DNA of 64,000 nt. Source: Candidatus Palauibacter polyketidifaciens (lineage in GTDB: Bacteria > Gemmatimonadota > Gemmatimonadetes > Palauibacterales > Palauibacteraceae). Both the position numbers and the translations under genes were made by a program. Shown piece by piece: positions 34,165 to 41,506 of the stretch. The stretch spans positions 41,265-105,264 of the forward strand of contig NZ_CANPVO010000018.1 in the NCBI RefSeq assembly GCF_947581785.1, written 5' to 3'. The notes under the pieces were generated by a model that was not told the DNA's origin, ran no database searches, and saw nothing but the letters and a program-made list of their open reading frames with translations. How positions within the stretch are numbered: position 1 is the first letter of the stretch; each line of letters begins with the position of its first letter.

Positions 34165-34389
34165 GTGGCCGACGGCGCGAAGCGCGACAACACGAAGGGC
34201 GAGACCCCGCCACGGAAACCGCCGCTCGACGATCCCATCGAGTCGTCCGCCATGCCGTCCTCCGTCCCCTGCCCCTTCTGCGACTCGGACGATACCGACC
34301 CGTTCGCCACGTTCGGAGGACAGGCCTCGACGGCCCAGTACTACTGCAACGCCTGCCGGACGGTGTTCGAGGCGCTGAGGTGGCGCTGA
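34165..34389 (+). CDS. Detached PaaD-type zinc-ribbon protein
   Basis: 74 residues, GTG start 4 bases after the paaC stop. The second half is a zinc ribbon: VPCPFCDSDDTDPFATFGGQ and YYCNACRTVFEALRW, the same CxxC...CxxC layout and FG/YxCxxC spacing as the C-terminal ribbon of E. coli-type PaaD. Together with the DUF59 gene at 32616 it would make up a whole PaaD, now in two polypeptides on either side of paaB and paaC. Probably helps mature or deliver metal to PaaAC; inferred. Confidence 0.75.
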   Translation: MADGAKRDNTKGETPPRKPPLDDPIESSAMPSSVPCPFCDSDDTDPFATFGGQASTAQYYCNACRTVFEALRWR

Positions 34390-34439
34390 ACGGGTATCCC
34401 GCGGTCCCGGACGGCGGCCTCCTCGCCCGCCTCACGAGG

Positions 34440-34499
34440 CCGGCGTGATCGTCCGGCGTATCCGCGCACACCGAGCGGTCTGCCAACCATTCCACCGGC
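34440..34499 (-). other. tRNA-Leu-like 5' half without a T arm
   Basis: On the minus strand this stretch reads like the 5' half of a bacterial tRNA-Leu (GGTGGAATGG, TTGGCAGACC, then GCTCGGT), preceded by a TATAAG box about 7 bases upstream. Seven bases (GCCGGTG) can pair with CGCCGGC 55 bases later, but no T arm (GGTTCGAATCC-like) or anticodon loop with U33 exists, so it is not a working tRNA. It may be a remnant or chance resemblance. Confidence 0.25.
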
Positions 34500-34531
34500 A
34501 TGGGGGTCTTATAGGTCACAGAGACGCGGAC

Positions 34532-34557
34532 CGGGAAACTTCCGCTCCGGTTTCCCG
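34532..34557 (+). promoter_or_regulatory. Stem-loop in leader of the small secreted gene
   Basis: Perfect 8-base inverted repeat CGGGAAAC (34532-34539) and GTTTCCCG (34550-34557), with an additional T-G closing pair and an 8-base loop. No T tract follows, so it is not a terminator. It lies about 40 bases before the start codon at 34600 and could be a leader structure or operator. Confidence 0.35.
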
Positions 34558-34599
34558 TACCAGAAGGGTACAGATCGCAGCCGCCGACATGGAGAAGGG

Positions 34600-34818
34600 A
34601 TGGGACACATGGACAGACTGTCGAAGTGGGCGACGACGGGCTCTCTGGCCTGGCTGTTGATGGCGGTGGGGCTGATCCTGGGCACGCACAGCGGAGCCGT
34701 GCAGGGCACGCAGGCGACCGGGACGGTTGACGCGCCGGCGACGACGGGCGCATGTCCCGAGCTTCCCGACGCACCGACCGCCGCGACCGCCGCCCCCGAT
34801 TTCGACGTGATTTCCTGA
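34600..34818 (+). CDS. Small secreted or membrane-anchored protein (72 residues)
   Basis: ATG at 34600 with GGAG 5 bases upstream. Basic start, one hydrophobic helix (SLAWLLMAVGLILGTHSGA) that can act as a signal peptide, then a Thr/Ala/Pro-rich tail with a single Cys (TTGACPELP) and an acidic end. A strong terminator follows 33 bases later, so this gene forms its own transcription unit between paa and glnS. Family not recognised. Confidence 0.5.
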   Translation: MGHMDRLSKWATTGSLAWLLMAVGLILGTHSGAVQGTQATGTVDAPATTGACPELPDAPTAATAAPDFDVIS

Positions 34819-34851
34819 CGAGACCCCGTCAGGCCACGCACGACGCCCGTC

Positions 34852-34887
34852 GGGCCGGGTCCCCCGCGGATCCGGCCCCTTTTTTTT
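34852..34887 (+). terminator. Strong rho-independent terminator
   Basis: Stem GGGCCGGGTCC (34852-34862) pairs with GGATCCGGCCC (34868-34878), 11 pairs with one G-U, a 5-base loop CCCGC, one C, then eight T (34880-34887). It ends the small secreted gene just before glnS. The best terminator seen in the window. Confidence 0.9.
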
Positions 34888-34926
34888 CGCCCGTTCCGGT
34901 TCGCCGTCAATCTCGTAGTTTCCCCC

Positions 34927-37398
34927 ATGCCGCAACGAGAGCGTCTCGATTTCATCCGTCAGATCGTCGCCGAGGATGTCCTGAGCGGGCGTCATGGGGG
35001 GCGCGTGCTCACGCGCTTTCCGCCCGAGCCCAACGGCTTCCTTCACGTGGGGCACGCCTCCGCCATCTGCCTCGACTTCGAGGTGGCGCGGGAGTACGGG
35101 GGCCGCACGACGCTGCGCATGGACGACACGAATCCGACGACGGAGGATCCGTCTTACGTGGAGGCGATCGCGCGGGACATCCGCTGGCTCGGGTTCGAGT
35201 GGGACGGCGAGATCCGCTACGCGTCGGACTACTTCGGGGCGCTCTACCGGATGGCGCTGCGGATGATCGAGGATGGCTTCGCCTACGTCGACAGCCTGTC
35301 CGAGGAGGAGATCCGCGCGCACCGCGGGTCCGTGCGCGAACCCAGCCGGCCCAGCCCGTTCCGGGATCGCTCGGCCGAGGAGAACCTGGACCTCTTCCGG
35401 CGCATGCGCGCGGGGGAGTTCGAGGATGGTGAACACGTGCTCCGCGCGCGGATCGACCTCGCCTCGTCGAACATGAAGCTGCGCGACCCCCTGATGTACC
35501 GCATCCGGCACGCGCACCACTACCGGACGGGCGACGAATGGCCGATATACCCCTTCTACGACTGGGCGCACGGCCAGTCCGACGCCATCGAGGGGATCAC
35601 GCACTCCTTCTGCACGCTCGAGTTCCAGGACAATCGAGCGCTCTATGACTGGTTCATCGAGCATACGCGTCCCGCTTCCGCCCGCATCGACCGCGTGCCG
35701 GGAGCGGAGGGCGGCGGCGGAGAGGCGCTCGGCTCGTGGGATCCGCGGCCCCGCCAGTACGAGTTCGCGCGCCGCAATCTCGACTACACGATCGTGAGCA
35801 AGCGGAAACTCCTCCTCCTCGTGGAGGACGGACACGTCTCGGGCTGGGACGACCCGCGCATGCCCACGCTGGCCGGCTTCCGGCGCCGCGGGATCCCTCC
35901 CGATGCGATTCGGACCTTCTGCCGGCAGGTCGGGATCGGAAAAGCCGACAACCGGGTGGAGATCGCCACCCTTGAATGGGCGGTGCGCGAGGCGCTGAAC
36001 CGGCGTGCGCCGCGCGTGCTCGCGGTGCTGCGCCCCCTCGAGGTCATGATCGACAACTACCCGGAAGGCGAGGTTGACTGGATCGAAGCCCCGTACTTTC
36101 CGCGCGGCGCCGCTGCCCCGCCGGAGGGGTGGCCGGAAGCGCGGAAGGTCCCGTTCACCCGCGTCCTCTACATCGAGCGGGACGACTTCGCCGAGGAGCC
36201 GACCCCTGGCTTTCGCCGGCTCGCCCCCGGACGCGAGGTGCGCCTGCGGCACGGCTATTTCATCACCTGCCGCCGCGTGGAGAAGGACGACGCCGGCCGG
36301 ATCGTGCGCCTGCACTGCACGTACGACCCGGAGACGCGAAGCGGATCGGCGCCGGACGGGCGTCGGCCGGCGGGTACGATCCACTGGGTGTCCGCCACGG
36401 AGTCCGTGCCGATGGAGGTCCGCCTCTACGACCGCCTGTTCCGCGTCTCGAACCCGGCCGGAGACGCCGAAGGCCTGCGGGAGAGCCTGAACCCGGACTC
36501 GCTGCAGATCCTGACGGACGCGCGCGGCGAGCCGAGCCTGGCCGACGGTCCGCCCGAGACGGCCTGGCAGTTCGAGCGGCTGGGCTACTTCGTCCCGGAC
36601 CGGGCCACGAGAGCCGCGGCCGCGGACGCAGACGGCGCGGATGGCGCGGGCGGCGACGCCCCGGCCGGCGGCCCGCTCGTCTTCAACCGGACGGTGACGC
36701 TCCGCGACGCCTGGAGCCGGCGCGCGAAGTCGGACGGAACCCGCGACGCCGACGCCACGGAGGCGCGGACCCCGGCGGAAGACGGGGCGACCGAGTCGGC
36801 GGTCCCCGGCATCGACTCGGCGCGGGAGGCCCGCGATGCGGCGAGGCGCGCCGACCCCGCGCTCCAGGCGGCCTTCGACCGCTTTCGGGATCCGCTGGGG
36901 CTGCCGGACGAACTTGCCGACCTGCTCAGTGGTTCCGCCGAATCGGTGCAGTATTATGAGCGGGCGATCCGCGGCGGCGCAGATCCGGCCGCCGTCGCGA
37001 CCTGGCTCGTGCACGAGGTCCGCGGCGCCGGCGGCAGCGAAGGTGACGCGGGCGCACTCGATCCGGAGGCGCTGGCCGAGCTGGTGGAACTCGTCCTCGA
37101 ACGCTCGATCTCGCGGGCGGTGGCGAAGTCGCTCCTGGCGCGACTCGTGGCGGAGGGCGGCAGCCCCCGGGAGATCGTCGGGCGCGAGGGGCTGGGCCGG
37201 ATCGGCGATGCGGAGCAGATTCGCGAGGTCGTCGACGGTGTCGTGGCCGCTCATCCGGCCGAGGTGGCGCGCTATGCCGCCGGGCACACCGGCCTCGCCG
37301 GTTTTTTCGTGGGCCAGGTCATGCGCGCGACGCACGGGCGCGCGGACCCGGCCATCGTGAGGGAACTCCTCGAGGAGAGTCTCAATGACGCTACGTGA
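34927..37398 (+). CDS. glnS: Glutaminyl-tRNA synthetase with YqeY-type C-terminal domain
   Basis: 823 residues, well above the roughly 555 of E. coli GlnRS. Class I catalytic core with TRFPPEPNGFLHVGH (HIGH at residues 40-43), MDDTNPTTED (the Asn/Asp form that separates GlnRS from GluRS) and VSKRKLL as the KMSKS equivalent. Beta-barrel anticodon domains span about 340 to 590. After an acidic Ala/Asp/Gly linker (about 605-680) comes a helical domain of about 150 residues (LPDELADLLSGSAESVQYYERAI, then a GatB/YqeY-like ending with GFFVGQVMRATHGRADP) as in Deinococcus GlnRS, where it aids tRNA binding. Its 3' end overlaps the next gene by 14 bases. Confidence 0.93.
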   Translation: MPQRERLDFIRQIVAEDVLSGRHGGRVLTRFPPEPNGFLHVGHASAICLDFEVAREYGGRTTLRMDDTNPTTEDPSYVEAIARDIRWLGFEWDGEIRYASDYFGALYRMALRMIEDGFAYVDSLSEEEIRAHRGSVREPSRPSPFRDRSAEENLDLFRRMRAGEFEDGEHVLRARIDLASSNMKLRDPLMYRIRHAHHYRTGDEWPIYPFYDWAHGQSDAIEGITHSFCTLEFQDNRALYDWFIEHTRPASARIDRVPGAEGGGGEALGSWDPRPRQYEFARRNLDYTIVSKRKLLLLVEDGHVSGWDDPRMPTLAGFRRRGIPPDAIRTFCRQVGIGKADNRVEIATLEWAVREALNRRAPRVLAVLRPLEVMIDNYPEGEVDWIEAPYFPRGAAAPPEGWPEARKVPFTRVLYIERDDFAEEPTPGFRRLAPGREVRLRHGYFITCRRVEKDDAGRIVRLHCTYDPETRSGSAPDGRRPAGTIHWVSATESVPMEVRLYDRLFRVSNPAGDAEGLRESLNPDSLQILTDARGEPSLADGPPETAWQFERLGYFVPDRATRAAAADADGADGAGGDAPAGGPLVFNRTVTLRDAWSRRAKSDGTRDADATEARTPAEDGATESAVPGIDSAREARDAARRADPALQAAFDRFRDPLGLPDELADLLSGSAESVQYYERAIRGGADPAAVATWLVHEVRGAGGSEGDAGALDPEALAELVELVLERSISRAVAKSLLARLVAEGGSPREIVGREGLGRIGDAEQIREVVDGVVAAHPAEVARYAAGHTGLAGFFVGQVMRATHGRADPAIVRELLEESLNDAT

Positions 37399-39517
37399 AG
37401 CGGTGCTTCGATCGCGCCGGTATGCCCGCGGCGGGTTTCTCGTACTCGCGCTTGGCGGGCTGACGCCGGCCACGGCGCTCGAAGCGCAGGACCCGGTGCC
37501 CGCGGACAGCGTGATCTCGCTCGGGGAGTTGATCGTCTCGGCGCTCCGCGCCCCGACGTCCGTGGGAGAGGTCCCCGTCAACGTGACGACCGTGACGCGC
37601 GAGGAGCTGCGTCTCTCCGCCGCGCAGACGCTCCAGGATGTCCTTCAGGAGGTGCCCGGACTCAACTTCCGCTTCCCCTTCCAGGCGGGCGTCGCGCACC
37701 CCTCATGGCAGGCCGTGACCCTGCGCGGGCTGGGGGGCACCGCGGCCAGCCGGACGCTCGTCCTGGTCGACGGCGTCCCGCTGAACGACCCGTACTTCGG
37801 CTGGGTGCGCTGGAGCCAGGTGCCGGTCGAAGTCATCGAGCGCATCGAGATCGTGCGCGGCGGGGCCACGGTCAGCTGGGGGAGTCAGAGCCTCGCGGGC
37901 GTCGTCCACGTGATCACCCGCTCGGGTGGCGGCGGCGGATTCTCCGCGAGCGCGCAGGGAGGGAGCCAGTCCACCTTCCGCGGCGACGCGATGGCGTCCT
38001 TCGGCGACGACCGCGCCGGCGGCTACGTGGCCGGCGAGCTCTTCAACAGCGACGGCTACATCCTGACCGAGCCCAGCCTGCGTGGCGCCGTGGACATCCC
38101 CTCCGCGTCGAGCCACGGGGCCCTCCGCGCGAAGGTCGAGTTCCAGGCCGGGGACCGCCTGCGCATCCACGCCCAGGGGAACTACTTCGACCAGGACAAG
38201 GACAACGCGACGCCCCTCCGGAACAACACGACGGAAGCGGGATTCGGGCAGGTCGGGGCCACGCTGACGACCGGCGAGACGTCTTCGCTCGCGTTCAACG
38301 CCTACATGCAGTCGCAGTCCTACGTGAACTCGTTCTCGGGGGTCGAGGCGGGCCGAAACAGCGAGGAGCCGTCCATCAGCCAGGACGTTCCCTCATCGGG
38401 CGTGGGCGCCAACCTGGTGTGGAGCGGGGAAGCCGGCACCATAGGCGTCGATTTCCTGCGCGCGACGGGGTCCGCGACGGAGCGGTACCTGTACCGGGAC
38501 GGCGCCTTCGCGAGGCAGCGTGAGACCGGAGGCGATCAGACCCTGTTCGGCCTCTTCAGCCAGCTTCAGACTGATCTCGGCGACCGGTGGCGGTTATGGT
38601 CCGGTGGTCGGCTCGACGTGTGGCGCAACTCGTCCGGATCGCGGCACATCCTCAATACGGCGGACCGCAGCGTGCTCACGGATGATGCGTTCGAAGACCG
38701 CAGCGGGACGCAGTTCAGCCTGAATACCGGCATCCTGTACGATGCTTCCGAACAGGTCGCGCTGCGGGCGAGCGTCTACACCGGCCTGCGCGTCCCGACG
38801 CTGAACGAACTTTACAAGCCGTTCCGCGCAGCCGGGAACGTCGTCAACGAGTCGAACGAGGCGCTGAATCCGGAAAAGGTCACGGGCCTCGAGATCGGCG
38901 TGGACTTTCAGCCCGATCCCGCCGTGCTGGTCCGGCTGACCGGTTTCCACTCGTCCGTGCGCAACGCGATCACCGACGTGACGATCCAGGAAGCCGAGAC
39001 GTCCGGCGTCATCCAGCCGTGCGGCTTCGTGGCGGCCGGTGGCGTGTGCCGGCGACGCGACAATGTGGGAACGCTGCGCAGCGTCGGCCTCGAGACGGAG
39101 ATCGAACTGCGGCCATCCGCTGTCTGGCTGCTGGCGGTGAACCACCAGTACAACCCGACCGAGGTCACCGACGCGCCGGGCCGCCCGGACCTGATCGGCA
39201 ACGAGGTGCAGGGGAGCCCGACCCACCGCGCCATGCTGCGCGTCGGGCATATCGACCCGTCGACGCTGGAGGTGGTCGCGACGGCCCGGTACCTGGGCGC
39301 CCGGTTCGACAACGACCTCAACACGGGGGAGATCGCGGGCTCATTCCTCCTGGATGTCCGGTTTCGCCGTCAGCTGACGAGCCGGCTGAGCGCGTTCGCG
39401 AGCGTGCAGAACCTCTTCGACGCGATCGCGGAGATGTCCCACGACGCGAACGGGTTCATTCGCGTGGGCGCGCCGCGCACGCTGATCGGCGGTCTGCGGG
39501 TGCGGTTCGGCGGCTGA
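37385..39517 (+). CDS. TonB-dependent outer-membrane receptor
   Basis: 710 residues. A signal peptide (GGFLVLALGGLTPATALEAQ) is followed by the plug domain: LGELIVSALRAPTSVGEVPVNVTTVTREEL (TonB-box region), LQDVLQEVPGLNFR, VTLRGLGGTAASRTLVLVDGVPLNDP and IEIVRGGATVSWGSQSLAGVVHVITR. The 22-strand barrel follows with PFRAAGNVVNESNEALNPEKVTGLEIG, and the protein ends FGGLRVRFGG-like, without a terminal Phe. A BtuB/FhuE-like siderophore, vitamin or oligopeptide ligand is possible; nothing here fixes it. It starts inside glnS, an unusual neighbour for such a receptor. Confidence 0.9.
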   Translation: MTLREAVLRSRRYARGGFLVLALGGLTPATALEAQDPVPADSVISLGELIVSALRAPTSVGEVPVNVTTVTREELRLSAAQTLQDVLQEVPGLNFRFPFQAGVAHPSWQAVTLRGLGGTAASRTLVLVDGVPLNDPYFGWVRWSQVPVEVIERIEIVRGGATVSWGSQSLAGVVHVITRSGGGGGFSASAQGGSQSTFRGDAMASFGDDRAGGYVAGELFNSDGYILTEPSLRGAVDIPSASSHGALRAKVEFQAGDRLRIHAQGNYFDQDKDNATPLRNNTTEAGFGQVGATLTTGETSSLAFNAYMQSQSYVNSFSGVEAGRNSEEPSISQDVPSSGVGANLVWSGEAGTIGVDFLRATGSATERYLYRDGAFARQRETGGDQTLFGLFSQLQTDLGDRWRLWSGGRLDVWRNSSGSRHILNTADRSVLTDDAFEDRSGTQFSLNTGILYDASEQVALRASVYTGLRVPTLNELYKPFRAAGNVVNESNEALNPEKVTGLEIGVDFQPDPAVLVRLTGFHSSVRNAITDVTIQEAETSGVIQPCGFVAAGGVCRRRDNVGTLRSVGLETEIELRPSAVWLLAVNHQYNPTEVTDAPGRPDLIGNEVQGSPTHRAMLRVGHIDPSTLEVVATARYLGARFDNDLNTGEIAGSFLLDVRFRRQLTSRLSAFASVQNLFDAIAEMSHDANGFIRVGAPRTLIGGLRVRFGG

Positions 39518-39583
39518 ACGAGGCGCGACAGCCGGCTACGGCCCGGGCCGGCCGCGTGCGCCGCTTCGGGTACGGCCGGCGGC

Positions 39584-41419
39584 TCAGTCGTCGAGCGTGA
39601 GCTGCGCCGTGAGCGCGTCGATCTCCCGGCGGAGTTCGGCCACGAGGTCGTCCAGCGGGACGATCCGGCTCTCGCGGACGCCGCGGTGGCTGAGTTCCGC
39701 GCCCCCCGCCTCCAGCGAGCGTTCGCCGATGACGAGGCGCAGCGGGAGGCCGCGCAGGTCGGCGTCGTTGAACTTCACGCCGGCGCGGAGTTCCCGCCGG
39801 TCGTCGTAGATCACCTCGATCCCGGCGGCGCACAGCTCCTCGAACACCCGGTCCGCCGTCTCCCACGTCGCCTCCTCCCGCGCGAGCACGACGAGCGAGA
39901 CGTGATACGGAGCGACGGAGATCGGCAGCTTGAGGCCGTAGTCGTCCCGGTGTTCCTCGGCCACGCAGGCCAGGAGGCGCCCGGTCCCGATCCCGTACGA
40001 GCCCATCCAGATCGGGCGCTCGACCCCCTCCTCATCCGCGTACATCGCCCCCAGCCCCTCGGAGTAGCGGGTGCCGAGCTGGAAGATGTTCCCCACCTCC
40101 ACGCCGCGCGCCATGCGCAGCCCTTCGCCACAGCGCCCGCACGGCGCGCCCTCGAAGGCGAGCGCGACGGGGCCGACGACCGTGGGCTCGTAGTCCCGGC
40201 CGCAGCAGACGTTGCGGAGGTGATAGTCCGTCTCGTTCGCTCCGAGCACCAGGTTCGGGGATTCCGTCACCCAGCGGTCGACGACGAAGATCGCGGCCCC
40301 TGGCTCCACCCCCACCGGCGAGGCGAATCCGGGCACCATCCCGGCCGCGGCGATCTCCTCCTCGTGCGCCGGGCGAAGCTCGAGCGCGCCCGTGAGATTC
40401 TGGACCTGGATCGGGTTCGCCTCGAGGTCGCCGCGCACGATCGCCGCGATCAGCTTCTCTTCGCGCGCCCCCTCCTCCCCGGCGAAGCTGCCCATGTAGA
40501 AGACCATCTTCCCGGTCTCCGGGGCAGAGACCCCGAGCAGTCCCGTGACCTCCTCGATCGTGGACGTGCCGGGCGTGTGGACGCGCTCGACCGGCGACAT
40601 CCCGCCCTCCCGGGGCTCGAGCGCGAACTCGGCGACCTCGCGGTTCGCCGCGTAGCCGCAGGCGTCGCAGAGCGCGAGGCTGTCTTCGCCGATCGGCGTC
40701 ACGTACATGAACTCGTGCGCGATCTTGCCGCCCATCATGCCCGTGTCGCTCCGCACGGCCGTGAGCGGCAGCGCGCAGCGGCGTCCGATGCGCTCGTACG
40801 CCTCGTAGTGCCGGTCGTACTGCTCCGCGAGCCCCTCCGGATCCCGGTCGAGCGAATAGGAGTCCTTCATGATGAACTCGCGCACGCGAATCAGCCCGCC
40901 GCGGGAACGGAGTTCGTCCCGGAACTTGGTCTGCATGTGATAGACCATGGCCGGGAGCTGCCGGTAGGACTGGATCTCCGACGCCGCGTGGAAGGCCACG
41001 ACTTCCTCGTGCGTCATCGCCAGCAGCAGGTCCCGCTCGCGGCGGTCGACGAACCGGGCCATCGTCGCATCGATGTCGTACCAGCGGCCCGTCGCCTGCC
41101 ACAGCTCCGCCGGATGCACGACGGGCATCGACAGCTCCTGTCCGTCGATCCGGTCCATCTCCTCGCGCAGGATCTGCTCGATCTTCCGCAGCGACCGCCA
41201 CGCGAGAGGCAGGTAGGAGAAGATGCCCGCCGCGAGCTGGCGGACGTAGCCGGCCCTCAGGAGGAGGCTGTGGGACTCGATCTCCGTTTCCCCCGGCGCC
41301 TGGCGCAGGGTCATGCCGAAGAGGTTCGAGACTCGCTGTCCTGTACGTTCGGTTCGATTCACGGGTCGACCGCTTAAGGGGGGTGACGAATGGCCGTCGG
41401 ACGGCGCGGCGAGAGACAC
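39584..41419 (-). CDS. proS: Prolyl-tRNA synthetase (bacterial type with editing insertion)
   Basis: 611 residues at most. The conserved start is QRVSNLFGMTLRQAPG, so GTG at 41362 is a likelier start than GTG at 41419. Class II core with motif 1 around SMPVVHPAELWQATGRW, motif 2 (FRDELRSRGGLIRVREFIMKDSY region) and motif 3 (GIGTGRLLACVAEEHRDDYG). The insertion domain (about 235-400) with GKMVFYMGSF and ELRPAHEEEIA edits misacylated alanine. The anticodon-binding domain ends the protein. Stands alone, convergent with the TonB receptor. Confidence 0.95.
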   Translation of the reverse strand: MSLAAPSDGHSSPPLSGRPVNRTERTGQRVSNLFGMTLRQAPGETEIESHSLLLRAGYVRQLAAGIFSYLPLAWRSLRKIEQILREEMDRIDGQELSMPVVHPAELWQATGRWYDIDATMARFVDRRERDLLLAMTHEEVVAFHAASEIQSYRQLPAMVYHMQTKFRDELRSRGGLIRVREFIMKDSYSLDRDPEGLAEQYDRHYEAYERIGRRCALPLTAVRSDTGMMGGKIAHEFMYVTPIGEDSLALCDACGYAANREVAEFALEPREGGMSPVERVHTPGTSTIEEVTGLLGVSAPETGKMVFYMGSFAGEEGAREEKLIAAIVRGDLEANPIQVQNLTGALELRPAHEEEIAAAGMVPGFASPVGVEPGAAIFVVDRWVTESPNLVLGANETDYHLRNVCCGRDYEPTVVGPVALAFEGAPCGRCGEGLRMARGVEVGNIFQLGTRYSEGLGAMYADEEGVERPIWMGSYGIGTGRLLACVAEEHRDDYGLKLPISVAPYHVSLVVLAREEATWETADRVFEELCAAGIEVIYDDRRELRAGVKFNDADLRGLPLRLVIGERSLEAGGAELSHRGVRESRIVPLDDLVAELRREIDALTAQLTLDD

Positions 41420-41506
41420 GCGACGCTAACCGGCCCGCTGTCCGCAGGCCAGCATCGCGATAAGATACCGGCCCGGCAGCGATGCGACTTCATCCCGGAG
41501 TAACCC

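Noticed and set aside
34440..34499. A functional tRNA-Leu on the minus strand
   Set aside because: The 5' half resembles tRNA-Leu, but neither an anticodon loop with U33 nor a T arm can be built; kept only as a possible remnant.
34516..37581. Long open frame on the minus strand opposite glnS
   Set aside because: Same codon-position artefact; no motif, and the plus-strand protein is a clear GlnRS.
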